From: Nocardioides yefusunii
GTDB lineage: Bacteria; Actinomycetota; Actinomycetes; Propionibacteriales; Nocardioidaceae
Length of the DNA: 64,000 nt
Assembly: GCF_004014875.1 (NCBI RefSeq)
Contig: NZ_CP034929.1
Location: 682,001-746,000 of the forward strand
Direction of reading: 5' to 3'
The position numbers and the translations under genes were made by a program. Under the pieces are notes generated by a model that made no database searches, was not told the DNA's origin, and saw only the letters and a list, made by a program, of their open reading frames with translations. This document shows, piece after piece, positions 7,100 to 16,600 of the stretch (position 1 is the first letter of the stretch; every line of letters begins with the position of its first letter).

Positions 7100-8833
7100 G
7101 TGGCCAAGCACGCGTCCGAGACGTCGTCCATGGAGTTGTCGCACTACCTGGTGGTGCTGCGTCGTCGCTGGTGGCAGGTGCTGGCGGGGCTCGGCGTGGG
7201 GCTCGCCCTGGCGGTCGCGGCGATCGTCGTGACGCCTTCCAGTGCGACGTCCACGACCTTGGTCAACGTCAACCTGATCGCCACCAACGCCTTCAACAAC
7301 TCCCGTCCGCCGTCCGATCTCGTCGACGCGCAGACCGAGGAGACGATGGCCCGCTCCACCGAGGTGATGCAGGGCGTCGCCGACGCGCTCGGCGGCAGCT
7401 GGACCCGATCCACGGTGCGTCGCTCCACCACCGCCACGCTGCTGCCCGACGGCACCGTCGTCCGGATCGAGTTCACCGCGCCCACCCCGACAGTCGCAGC
7501 CCAGGGCGCCACCCTCGTGGCCGAGCAGTACCTGGCCTACCGTTCCTCGTCGGCCCAGAGCCGTGTCGAGCTCGCCACCGAACCCCTGGTGGTGCGCAGC
7601 AACGCCCTCAAGAAGCAGGTCGCGAAGAAGAACGCCGAGGTCGCCGGGCTGCCGCTCGGGTCGGCCGAACGCGCTGCGGCAGAGTTGGCGGCCGAGGAGA
7701 TCAAGACCGAACTGGCCGGAGTCAGCGCCCAGATCGGTCAGCTCTCCGGCGTCAGCACCAGCGGCGGCGAAGTGCTCACCGAGGCGGATCCGGCCCAGGC
7801 CGCGAGCAGCCCGAACCGGACGATGATGCTGGTCTCCGGCACTCTCGGTGGCCTGCTGCTGGGGCTCGTGGCCGCCTTCGTCGTCAACGTCCTCGACCGT
7901 CGCCTCCTCGACCCCTACGACGTCGCCGGAGCGGGCGGCGGAGACACCCTCGCCCTGCTGCGCGGCCCCCGTACCGAGGTGCCCGCCACCGGGGACGACG
8001 CCGACCAGATCCGCGCCGTGCGCGAACGGCTCTTCTCCTCGATCGAGGGCGAACGGCCCGTCTTCGGTGTCATCGACGTGGCACCGTCCCCGGACCACCC
8101 CACTGACGTGGCGGTCGGCCTCGCCGTGTCCCTGGCCGACGCCGGGGTCGCCACCGACCTCGTGCTCGCCGACTACCCGCAGCACGTCGTCGACGAGATC
8201 GCCGAGGCCCTGCAGGCCCGCGAGGTCGACACCCACGGTCTGGGGCGACGCTTCCGTGGCGGCATCGCCGAGCACCTCACCGTCGTCGTTCCTGGTGCGG
8301 CCCGGCCGCGGATCTCGACCAGCGACCTCGTCACTGAGATGCTCGACGACGCGGTCCGGGTCGCCGAGGCCACCGTCGTCGGAGTCGCCCCCGGTGCCGG
8401 TGCTGCGGCCCGTCTCACCGTGGCCCGGTCCGCGCACCTCTGTGTCCTCGCGGCGCGGGAACAGGACACCTCGATCGACCAGCTCGCTGGCGTCGTCGAC
8501 GACATGCGCTCGGTCTGGGCCACCGTGCACGGCACCGTCCTCGTCCCGGGCTCTCGGACCTTCGCAGGTCTGGATGCCCAGCCGGTGGAAGAGCCCGTGG
8601 AGGAGCCCGTGGACGAGACCGAGGTCCAGATCCTCCCGACTCCCGTGATCACGGCGATCCTCGAACCCACGCCCGCGACGGACGTCGAGAGGTCGCCGCG
8701 TGACCCGTTCGCCGACGACCTCGAGGTCGACCTCTCCCTCGAGGCCGACCTCGCCGACGTCCCGAGCCGGGAACACCTGTCCACGCCTCCGCCGGACCTG
8801 GACGAACCACGCCCGTGGGCCTTCGACCGCTGA
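7100..8833 (+). CDS. Wzz-like polysaccharide co-polymerase with degenerate BY-kinase domain
   Basis: Likely sets chain length of the exopolysaccharide. The first part is a Wzz/CpsC-type membrane protein: MELSHYLVVLRRRWWQVLAG leads into helix 1 (about residues 28-46), a periplasmic region with a predicted coiled segment (about 170-220), and helix 2 (TMMLVSGTLGGLLLGLVAAF, about 235-255). The cytoplasmic part then follows the bacterial tyrosine kinase fold (GVIDVAPSPDHPTDVAVGLA, DAGVATDLVLADY, LTVVVPGAARPR, VLVPGSR). The P-loop position reads SPDHPTD instead of a GxGKST motif, so ATP hydrolysis looks lost. The tail is acidic and Pro-rich (VEEPVEEPVDETEV), not a Tyr cluster. Start GTG with GGGGGAGGG upstream. 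Length 577. Confidence 0.8.
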   Translation: MAKHASETSSMELSHYLVVLRRRWWQVLAGLGVGLALAVAAIVVTPSSATSTTLVNVNLIATNAFNNSRPPSDLVDAQTEETMARSTEVMQGVADALGGSWTRSTVRRSTTATLLPDGTVVRIEFTAPTPTVAAQGATLVAEQYLAYRSSSAQSRVELATEPLVVRSNALKKQVAKKNAEVAGLPLGSAERAAAELAAEEIKTELAGVSAQIGQLSGVSTSGGEVLTEADPAQAASSPNRTMMLVSGTLGGLLLGLVAAFVVNVLDRRLLDPYDVAGAGGGDTLALLRGPRTEVPATGDDADQIRAVRERLFSSIEGERPVFGVIDVAPSPDHPTDVAVGLAVSLADAGVATDLVLADYPQHVVDEIAEALQAREVDTHGLGRRFRGGIAEHLTVVVPGAARPRISTSDLVTEMLDDAVRVAEATVVGVAPGAGAAARLTVARSAHLCVLAAREQDTSIDQLAGVVDDMRSVWATVHGTVLVPGSRTFAGLDAQPVEEPVEEPVDETEVQILPTPVITAILEPTPATDVERSPRDPFADDLEVDLSLEADLADVPSREHLSTPPPDLDEPRPWAFDR

Positions 8834-8882
8834 ACTGCATCGCCGTCCGCTGAACGGCAGCGAGTCCGGCAGCGAGTTCAGC
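8829..8882. terminator. Nested hairpin between convergent genes
   Basis: Outer arms GCTGAACT (8829-8836) and AGTTCAGC (8875-8882) enclose an inner GCCGT/ACGGC hairpin. It overlaps both gene ends and may stop transcription in both directions. Confidence 0.45.
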
Positions 8883-9564
8883 AGTCGGGCCGGGCTGCGA
8901 CGCGCTGGGTCTGGACCACCCACTCGCTGTCGGCACTGAAGAGGGTCACCACGTTGAGCGACCGACCGCCACCGGCACTGTTCGGCACCGTGCTGCCGTC
9001 CTTCTCCACCACCCGGACGTCTGAGTTGTCCACGCAGACCCGGACCACCAGCGACCCGGTCGCCTCGTCACGTCGTACGACCTGCTGGGCGACGACCTTC
9101 GGCTCACCCACCACCTTCCAACCGTTGCGGGCGTACTCGTCGGAGGTCACCATCAGGTCGGTGAGCGCACTCCCCACGACGCCGGGGACACGGACGTCGT
9201 CGTCCGGTGCCCATTCACGTGGCTCGGCCAGCACGTCGCTCTGTCCGTCGACGAAGGCATCGACGCCGTCGACCACCGCGGTCCGCTCAGCCGGGGGAAG
9301 GTCCAGAGTGTCCGCCCCCAACGTGCCGTCGCCCGGAGCAGGTGCGTCGTCCTCGGGCTCTGCCGCAGGAGACGCGGCCGTGGACGTCGACGGTGACGCC
9401 GCGGACGTCGACGGTGACGCCGTGGACGACGCCGCGGACGACGCAGTGGACGTCGACGAGGGTGCCTCCGACGGCTCCTCGCCGCCTGAACAACCCGTCA
9501 GCAGCGCCGCCCCGGCCAGACTGGCAGCGGCGGAGCGGACAAGAGATCTTCTGAGAACGGACAA
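8878..9564 (-). CDS. Secreted lipoprotein of unknown function
   Basis: No family recognised. The product begins with a basic stretch (RRSLVRSAAA), a hydrophobic core and a lipobox LLTGC, so it should be a diacylglyceryl-anchored lipoprotein outside the membrane. A Ser/Thr/Ala/Pro-rich low-complexity spacer of about 60 residues follows, then a folded domain of about 150 residues with two cysteines (VRVCVDN and the terminal C). The likely start is TTG 9564, 5 nt after GGGGGG; no in-frame ATG or GTG fits. Length 228. It is transcribed opposite to the co-polymerase, convergently, and divergently from the flippase, within the polysaccharide locus, so a role in assembly or attachment is possible but only inferred. 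Confidence 0.7.
   Translation of the reverse strand: MSVLRRSLVRSAAASLAGAALLTGCSGGEEPSEAPSSTSTASSAASSTASPSTSAASPSTSTAASPAAEPEDDAPAPGDGTLGADTLDLPPAERTAVVDGVDAFVDGQSDVLAEPREWAPDDDVRVPGVVGSALTDLMVTSDEYARNGWKVVGEPKVVAQQVVRRDEATGSLVVRVCVDNSDVRVVEKDGSTVPNSAGGGRSLNVVTLFSADSEWVVQTQRVAARPDC
9382..9423. repeat. Two 21-bp tandem units in the lipoprotein spacer
   Basis: Two near-identical 21-bp units beginning GGACGTCGACGGTGACGC code for part of the Ser/Ala/Thr spacer; similar degenerate copies follow to about 9460. Confidence 0.7.
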
Positions 9565-9660
9565 GGGAACCCCCCGGTTACCTAGACTCGCGGCGCGAAC
9601 GGGGACCTCGCAGGTCACCGGCGCACATCGTAGGTCTTCAACGACGGCGCGGGAGGCCGA

Positions 9661-11175
9661 GTGAGCAGCACGGTTGCCGGAGAGCCCCACACCAGCGAGC
9701 TCTCCCGCGCGGCCCGCGGCGGTGCCCTGACCTTCGTCGGTGCCGTCACCAGCGCCGCGTTCGGATTCGGATTCAGCCTGCTCCTGGCCCGGTTGCTGGG
9801 GGCTGGGGACGCCGGGGTGGTGCTGCAGGCCGTGGCCGTCGCCGCGATCGGAGCCTCCTTCGCCCGTCTCGGCACCGACACCACCGCGGTCTGGCTCCTG
9901 CCCCGGCTGCGACGCACCGACCCCGACGCCGTGCTGCCTGCGGTACGGGTCCTGCTGGCCAGCGCCGCCCTCGGCACTGGGATCGTGCTGCTGCTCTGGT
10001 TCGCCGTGCTGCGCCGGGTCTGGCCCGACGGCGACGGTGGACGCTCGGTCGTCGAAGCGGTCGACCTCGTCGCGCTCTGCCTGCCTGCCGGTGTGCTGAT
10101 GGCGGTGGCACTGGCCTGCACCCGCGCCTACGGGCGGATCGTGGCGTTCAACGTCGTCGACAACCTCACTGTCCCGACGCTGCGTCCGGTGCTGCTCGTC
10201 GTCGTGCATCTTGCAGGTGGGGGAGCGGCGGCCGCGGCACTGGCCTGGGCGCTGCCGTGGTGGGTGGGTGCGGCGATCGCGGGCGGCGTCCTCACAGGAT
10301 GCCTGCGCCCGGCCAGGGGTGGCGCTCCTCTCGACCGGAACACCCGCCGGGAACTGCGTGGCACGATCGGCGCCTACGCCGGGCCGCGAGCCCTCGCGCA
10401 GGCGTTGGAACAGTCGATCATCTGGCTCGACGTGCTTCTGGTCGGGATGATCGCCGGCTCGGTGGCCGCCGGTGTCTACGGCTCCGCAGCCCGGTTCGTG
10501 GCCGCAGGGGTGGTGATCGCGACCGCGATGCGGATCGTGGTGGCCCCCCGGTTCAGCGCGTTGCTGGCGCAGGGACGCACCGACGAGGTCGGCGACCTCT
10601 ACCGCGTCACCGCCCGATGGATCCTGCTCTTCGGTGCTCCCGTCTACCTCGCCCTGGCCTCCTTCGCCCCGACCGTCCTGGGGTGGCTCGGGGAGGGATT
10701 CGCGTCCGGACATGCCGCGATGGTGGTGCTCTGTCTCGGCTCGGTGGTGTTGCTCGCCGCGGGAAACGTCCAGTCGCTGCTGCTGATGGCCGGAGGGAGC
10801 GCGGCCGGAGCCGGGATCAAGCTCGTGGTGCTGGCCCTCAACTGCGTCGGGAACGTGCTGTTGGTGCCCGAGTTCGGCATCACCGCCGCAGCCTGGGTGT
10901 GGGCGGCGAGCATGCTGCTCGACACGGTCCTGGCCTCGATCTGGGTCCGACGGCTCACCGGTGTCGCCCTCGACTGGAGTGGCGTGCTGCGCCTGGGCAC
11001 CGGTGTCGTGGTGGCCGTGGGCGGTCCCCTGTGGGCCTGCGCAGCACTGCTCGGGCAGGGGGAGGGCCCGTTGCTGCTGGGCATCGCCGCGGGGGCGGTC
11101 GGGATGGTGCTGCTCTGTGTGGTGGAGCGCCGCACCCTGCGACTCGACGAACTCCGCTCCACCCTGCGGCGCTGA
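9661..11175 (+). CDS. Wzx-like polysaccharide flippase (MOP superfamily)
   Basis: Probably flips the undecaprenyl-linked repeat unit across the membrane. The 504-residue product is strongly hydrophobic with about 12-14 helices. It starts with a cytoplasmic tail SRAARGGALTFVGAVTSAAF and SLLLARLLGAGDAGV, the usual opening of polysaccharide export proteins, and has FGITAAAWVWAASMLLDTVL late in the protein, typical of the family. Start GTG with GGGAGG upstream. It lies between the divergent lipoprotein and a co-directional sulfotransferase gene, and completes the Wzx/Wzy/Wzz set in this locus. Confidence 0.85.
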   Translation: MSSTVAGEPHTSELSRAARGGALTFVGAVTSAAFGFGFSLLLARLLGAGDAGVVLQAVAVAAIGASFARLGTDTTAVWLLPRLRRTDPDAVLPAVRVLLASAALGTGIVLLLWFAVLRRVWPDGDGGRSVVEAVDLVALCLPAGVLMAVALACTRAYGRIVAFNVVDNLTVPTLRPVLLVVVHLAGGGAAAAALAWALPWWVGAAIAGGVLTGCLRPARGGAPLDRNTRRELRGTIGAYAGPRALAQALEQSIIWLDVLLVGMIAGSVAAGVYGSAARFVAAGVVIATAMRIVVAPRFSALLAQGRTDEVGDLYRVTARWILLFGAPVYLALASFAPTVLGWLGEGFASGHAAMVVLCLGSVVLLAAGNVQSLLLMAGGSAAGAGIKLVVLALNCVGNVLLVPEFGITAAAWVWAASMLLDTVLASIWVRRLTGVALDWSGVLRLGTGVVVAVGGPLWACAALLGQGEGPLLLGIAAGAVGMVLLCVVERRTLRLDELRSTLRR

Positions 11176-11251
11176 CCGCACGCCGCGCCAGTCCGTACCG
11201 CATTGCGGGGATGTGCCGGCCAAGTCGCCGGACGTGCTCCGCGACCCCGCC

Positions 11252-11263
11252 TAGAGTCACGCC
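11252..11263 (+). promoter_or_regulatory. Leaderless -10 of the second sulfotransferase gene
   Basis: TAGAGT at 11252-11257 ends 6 nt before ATG 11264, so transcription probably begins at or next to the start codon. Confidence 0.6.
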
Positions 11264-12229
11264 ATGCCGAGCGTCGTACCCACTGCCCTGACCCCCACGC
11301 TGCCGAGCCTGTCGCAGCTCAAGGACCGTTCGCCGCGGTGGGCCAAGGACCTCGCCAACGTCTCGACCCGAGCAGCGGCGCTGGCCACGGTCGCGGACCG
11401 TCCGGGGCCGGACTTCCTGATCACCGGGACCAAGCGTGGTGGCACGACCTCGTTGTTCAACTACCTCCTGATGCACCCGGGCGTGCTGGGGCTGTTCCCC
11501 GAGAGCCGCGGCAAGAAGAGCACCGACTTCTTCTTCGCCGACGACCAGCACTCCGAGAGCTGGTACCGCTCGCACTTCCACACCCGTCGCCACCGCGAGC
11601 GGATCGAACGTCGTCTGGGGTACGCACCGGTCGGGGGAGAGGCCTCCCCCTACTACCTGTGGGACCCGCGGATCGCCGGGAAGGTCGCAGCCCAGTACCC
11701 GGGAGTGAAGGCTCTGGTGCTGCTGCGGGACCCGGTCGAACGGGCCTGGTCGCACTACCAGGAACGGACCCAGAACGGTGTCGAGCCGTTGGGGTTCGCG
11801 GAGGCACTCGCCGCTGAACCCGCTCGTCTGGAGGGTGAGATCGACCGGATGCTCGCCGATCCGACCTACCACTCGACCTCGCACGACTGGTACTCCTACC
11901 GATCGCGCGGGATCTACCTGCCGCAGCTGCAGAACTGGCTCACCCACTTCCACCGCGACCAGGTGCTGGTGCTGCGCAGCGAGGACATGTACGGCGACGT
12001 GCAGGGTGTCTTCGACCAGGTCTCGGAGTTCCTGGGGCTGGACCGGGTCACGCTGCCCACGACCCGCACCTTCAACGCCTCGCACCGGAAGTCGTCGGTG
12101 CCCGAGCCGGTCCGCTCCGAGCTCGCGGAGTTCTACGCCCCGCACAACCTCGCCCTCGAGGACTTCCTCGGGTTCGACCTCGATTGGACGTCTCCGGACT
12201 CAGCCGGCGACGCCGACGGGCTCGGCTGA
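11264..12229 (+). CDS. PAPS-dependent sulfotransferase (second, NDST-like)
   Basis: Likely a cytoplasmic polysaccharide or lipid sulfotransferase. The 5'-phosphosulfate loop is DFLITGTKRGGTTSLFNYLL (about residue 46-65), resembling heparan-sulfate-type enzymes with the KRGGTTS pattern. The 3'-phosphate site is ALVLLRDPVERAWSHYQERT (about residue 148), followed by HDWYSYRSRGIYLPQLQNWL and VLVLRSEDMY. Length 321. It differs clearly from the sulfotransferase at 4525-5496, so the locus carries two distinct activities rather than a duplication. Its 3' end overlaps the convergent next gene by 30 bp. The start is fixed by the leaderless -10. Confidence 0.88.
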   Translation: MPSVVPTALTPTLPSLSQLKDRSPRWAKDLANVSTRAAALATVADRPGPDFLITGTKRGGTTSLFNYLLMHPGVLGLFPESRGKKSTDFFFADDQHSESWYRSHFHTRRHRERIERRLGYAPVGGEASPYYLWDPRIAGKVAAQYPGVKALVLLRDPVERAWSHYQERTQNGVEPLGFAEALAAEPARLEGEIDRMLADPTYHSTSHDWYSYRSRGIYLPQLQNWLTHFHRDQVLVLRSEDMYGDVQGVFDQVSEFLGLDRVTLPTTRTFNASHRKSSVPEPVRSELAEFYAPHNLALEDFLGFDLDWTSPDSAGDADGLG

Positions 12230-13492
12230 CACCAGCTGGTCGCGTGCCTCCGCGACCAGCGATCCGAGGCGCTCCGGCGAGATCCACACCCGGTCCCACC
12301 CACCGTCCCGAAGTGCCAGCGAGGCCGCCCGTTCGACGACGGTGAGGGCGTAGACCGCCTGCACCAGCCCGGTCTCGGAGGCCGCGATCCCGGCCGCTGC
12401 CAGGTGCGCCCTGCCCTGCTGCACGCAGTCGGCCAACCGCACGGTGGCCAGGGCGCCGGCCTCTCGCGCGAGACTGAAGTGCCAGTGCAGGACGTCGAGT
12501 CCGGCCACGACGTCGGGTTCGGAGGACTCCCAGTCCCAGGCCCACAGCTCGGAGTCGGCACCGCGCGCACAGTTCCAGGGCGTCAGGTCGCCGTGCCACC
12601 TGGCCTGGATCGGCACGGCACGCGGGTCGGCGTGCACCCGCGCCAGCAGGTCACGGGCCGCGGCGAGGACGGCGCGACTGGCCGGGACCGCGTCGTCACC
12701 GGCGAGCGCGTCCACCCGCCACCCCAACGCAGCCAGGTGGGCGGTGCTCGCCGCCGGACCGGTGCGGACCACGGGTGTGAGCGAGTAGAACTCCTGCGCG
12801 GAGGGGACGCCGAGCGATCCACGGGCACCCCGGACGTCGTCGGGCAGGGGTGCCACCACGACGACGGGACGTCCCCCCTGCTCGAGCGCGGCCAACAACC
12901 CCGGAGCATGCAGGGTCCCGGGGACAGCCGGGCCCGCGCTCCGGGCCAGGGCGGTCAGGACCGTGGACTCGGTCCGGACGTAGGCGTCGGCGGTGGCGTT
13001 CCAGCCGAACTTGGCGTGCCCGACGGACGTGCCGTCGTCGTCGAGGAGGTGCAGGGTCGCCTTGCGGTTAGCCCCGATCCGGACCCCGAACGTGGCGTGC
13101 AGCCGCGGCCGGTCGAGGGCACGGGCCAGGACCGTGAGCGGAAGCAGGGCTGCGTCCTGGGGGGAACGGACCTGCACCAGCAGGCGGTGGCGAGCCAGCG
13201 GTGCCCCGGCTCCTGCCGCCGCACCGAGCAGGGCCCGGCCGGCGTTGGCGGCCGGACGGCGCAGTCCGCGGTAGTGGGTGAGCGCAGCCCGCTGCACGAC
13301 GCGTGGGGCCACCGGCACCAGCAGCCGCGGCGTCTGCGGGCCGCCCAACAGCCAGTACTCCTCGGCGGTGCACCACCCGTCGTCGGGTTCGTCGGTCCGG
13401 CCCGTGGGCACGACGCGGGTGCGGACCCGGTCGCCGAGACCGGGTTCCCAGAGCTGTTCGGTGAGCATGCGCAGCGCTTCCACGCGGCTCAC
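12200..13492 (-). CDS. APH-fold (kinase-like) protein of the EPS locus
   Basis: The C-terminal half shows an aminoglycoside/choline kinase-like catalytic core: RWHGDLTPWN (Brenner-type HGDxxxxN loop, about residue 298-307) and LWAWDWESSEPDV (metal-binding Asp). The N-terminal half (about 1-170) is of unknown fold, with RVRTRVVP, EEYWLLGGPQTPRLLVP and FGVRIGANRKATLHLLDDDG. Substrate unknown; phosphorylation of a sugar or lipid intermediate in polysaccharide synthesis is an inference from context. Start GTG 13492 is chosen; GTG 13483 lies 7 nt after TACGGT (13496-13491) and could be a leaderless start three codons later. Length 430. It overlaps the sulfotransferase end by 30 bp. Confidence 0.65.
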   Translation of the reverse strand: MSRVEALRMLTEQLWEPGLGDRVRTRVVPTGRTDEPDDGWCTAEEYWLLGGPQTPRLLVPVAPRVVQRAALTHYRGLRRPAANAGRALLGAAAGAGAPLARHRLLVQVRSPQDAALLPLTVLARALDRPRLHATFGVRIGANRKATLHLLDDDGTSVGHAKFGWNATADAYVRTESTVLTALARSAGPAVPGTLHAPGLLAALEQGGRPVVVVAPLPDDVRGARGSLGVPSAQEFYSLTPVVRTGPAASTAHLAALGWRVDALAGDDAVPASRAVLAAARDLLARVHADPRAVPIQARWHGDLTPWNCARGADSELWAWDWESSEPDVVAGLDVLHWHFSLAREAGALATVRLADCVQQGRAHLAAAGIAASETGLVQAVYALTVVERAASLALRDGGWDRVWISPERLGSLVAEARDQLVSAEPVGVAG

Positions 13493-13685
13493 CGTAGTGG
13501 CCAGAGGCGACGCATTCCGGCACTCGCCGAACGGGGTACCGCATATCTGGGAAATAGAACTCTGCACCCGTTCATGGCCGTGCACAGCGCCCTACAGTCG
13601 CCCCTGTACCGGAGTTGGTCTCCGGTTGATCGGCGCCCGACAGCCACCTGTCGTCCGGGCGCCGGACACTTCGCACGGGGGTCCC

Positions 13686-16600
13686 ATGAAGTTGTTCAGG
13701 CGCGCGTTCACCACCACCGCCGCACTCGTCCTCTCCGCCGCCGTCCTGCCGGTCGTCGCCGGTACGACGTCGTCGGCGGCCGGCGCGGCGATCCCTGCCG
13801 ACCAGCTGGGCAGGTCGATGGAGACCGCTGCGGGCTCCTGTTGGGAGATCAAGCAGAAGCGCTCCTCGGCACCCAGCGGCGTCTACTGGCTCCTGACCCC
13901 GGCGATGTCCGCGCCCCAGCAGTTCTACTGTGACCAGAGCACCGACGGTGGCGGCTGGGTGCTCGTCGGCAAGGGACGCGACGGCTGGACCACCGAGTAC
14001 GAGGGCAAGGGCGCCGCTGCGGCGCTGTTGAGCCCCGACACCGTGCCGATGTCCTCGGCCACGGTCCAGCTGCCCTCGCGCAGCATCGACCAGCTCCTCA
14101 ACGACACCCGCGTCGACGCCCTCGCCGACGGCGTCCGTCTGCGTCGTGCTCAGAACAAGGCCGGCACCAGTTGGCAGGACGCTCGGTTCAAGTTCGCCGA
14201 CAAGTCGCGTTGGACCTGGACCTTCGGCGCCGAGCATGCGGTCTCGTCCTGGAACATCGGACTCCTGAGTGGTCGTTCGGGCACCACCGAGAGCTTCGGG
14301 TCCGGCCAGCTCTACAACCGCGTCACCAACAGCACCGACGCGACCAAGAAGTGGAAGGTCGGCTTCGGGTTCGGCACCAGCATCACCGGCTACACCGACG
14401 CCACCAGTTACCTCTGGTCAGCGGTGAACGGTCGCGGGGGCGCGCTGCCCTACACGCAGGTCTACCTGCGGCCCAAGGTCACCTCCACCGACGCCGGGTT
14501 CACCGCCGTCCCCGACTCCGGCACGGCTGCCCGTCCGCTGCCCGCGAGCCTCAACTCCAACGCCCTCGTCACCCCGTGGGGTGTCAACGGGTTGAAGGGT
14601 TCGGTGGCGGTCGAGGGCAGCGTCGAGGTCCAGGCCTTCGCCCAGCACGGCAACCGGATGTACGTGGGCGGCAACTTCCGCCACGTCCAGAAGGACGCTG
14701 CCGGCACCGGTCGCGTGGAGCAGTCCTACCTGGCGGCCTTCGACGTCGCCACCGGCGAGTGGGACCCCACGTTCCGACCCCAGCTGAACGAACAGGTCAA
14801 GGCCCTGGCGACCCTGCCCAACGGCACTGTCGTCGCGGGCGGCAACTTCAGCCAGGCCAACGGGGCGCCCGCCGCCGCGCTCGTCGGGCTCGACCCCGTC
14901 ACCGGCGCGACGCGTTCCTCGTTCAACGTCCTCCTCGAGAACCGCTCCACCGGAGGCGCGACCCGCGTCCGTGCGTTGGACGTCCAGGGCAACCAGCTGT
15001 ACGTCGGTGGCGCGTTCACCCACCTGTCCGGAGGGACGGCACCGGGACGGGTGGTCTACAGCCGCAACCTGGCCAAGATCGACGCCGCCACAGCCACTCC
15101 GGCCGCTGACTGGTCGGTCGACCTCAACGGATCCGTGATCGACCTGGACGCCTCCGACGACGGAACCCGCGTCTACCCGGTCGGTTACTTCTCCACCACC
15201 AACGGTGCGGCCACGTTCCGGGTCGCCTCGATCAGCACCGGGGCCGGTGCCCCGCTCTCGGGGCCCACGTTCGCGCCGAAGTGGAGCAACGCCGACAACA
15301 ACTACCAGCAGGCCGTGCAGCAGGTCGGCAACCGTCTCTTCGTCGGTGGCGCCGAGCACGCCCTGTTCCAGTTCGACACCTCGACCTTCTCGCGTCTCAC
15401 CTCGAACATCTCCAAGAAGGGCGGCGACTTCCAGGCTGCAGCAACCGACGGGGACCTCGTCTACGCGGCCTGCCACTGCGCACAGTGGAACTACTCCGGC
15501 GCGTACCAGTGGGAGACGTTGAACAGCGGCTGGAAGCAGGCCGACACGATCAAGTGGATGGGCGTCTGGAACGCCCGCACCGGTGACTACGTCCCCTCGT
15601 TCACCCCCAACCTGTCGATGCGACTGGGATCGGGGCCGTGGGCGATCAAGACCGACTCGCTCGGCAACGTCTGGGCCGGCGGAGACATCGAGACCGTCCG
15701 CACGGGCCAGGGCCAGAAGTTCTCCGGCGGCTTCGCCCGCTTCCAGCGCAGCGACTCCACGCCGCCCCCGGCACCGGCCAACTTCGTGGTCCGGTCCCAG
15801 AGCGCCAGCCAGGTGACCTTCGGGTGGTCGAGCGTCAGCGATCCGGCCGGTGGAGCCACCTACGAGTTGCTGCGCGGGGACCGCACCATCGCCACCGTCA
15901 CCGGTGCCACCACCCTCACGGTTCCCCACGCGGGTACGCACCGTTACTTCGTCCGGGCCGTCGACCGGGCCGGCAACGTCGGGCCGAGCAGCCCCGCCCG
16001 GACCGTCACGCCAGGCCTCGCCAACCGCGCCCCGGAGGCCGCCTTCACCACCGACGTCACCGACCGCACCGTCACCGTGGACGGTTCGTCGTCGAGCGAC
16101 GACACTGCCGTCACCTCCTGGAACTGGTCCTTCGGCGACGGCAGCACCGCGACCGGCGTGAAGGCATCCCACGCCTACGCCACTGCCGGCACCTACACCG
16201 TCACGCTGCGGGTCAGCGACGCCGAGGGAGCCACCAGCACGACGACGCGCACGGTCACCGTCCTCGCGACCAGCTCCAGCACCGTCGTCCCGGCGGGGTC
16301 GACGTGGCAGTGGTGGTACCGGACCGCGGCGCCCGACGCCGGCTGGACCGGGGCGGACGCCAGCACCACCGGATGGTCCTCCGGCGCGGCACCCCTGGGC
16401 TGGGGCCACACGTCGGTGAAGACCGACATCGACACCTTCAGTGACCCTGCCAGTCGTCCGATCACTGCCTACTTCCGCCGCAGCTTCCAGGTCGCGGACG
16501 CCTCCAAGGTGGTCACGCTGTCCCTGAACACCCGCGGCGACGACGGCGTCGTCGTCCACGTCAACGGCACCGAGGTGGGGCGCAGCAACATGCGCGACGG

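Noticed and set aside
5540..8923. An apparent 1127-residue minus-strand protein joining the Wzy-like gene to the antisense of the co-polymerase gene.
   Set aside because: Only the last 484 residues look like a protein; a GTG with a ribosome site at 6994 marks the real start and the rest is opposite to a clear gene.
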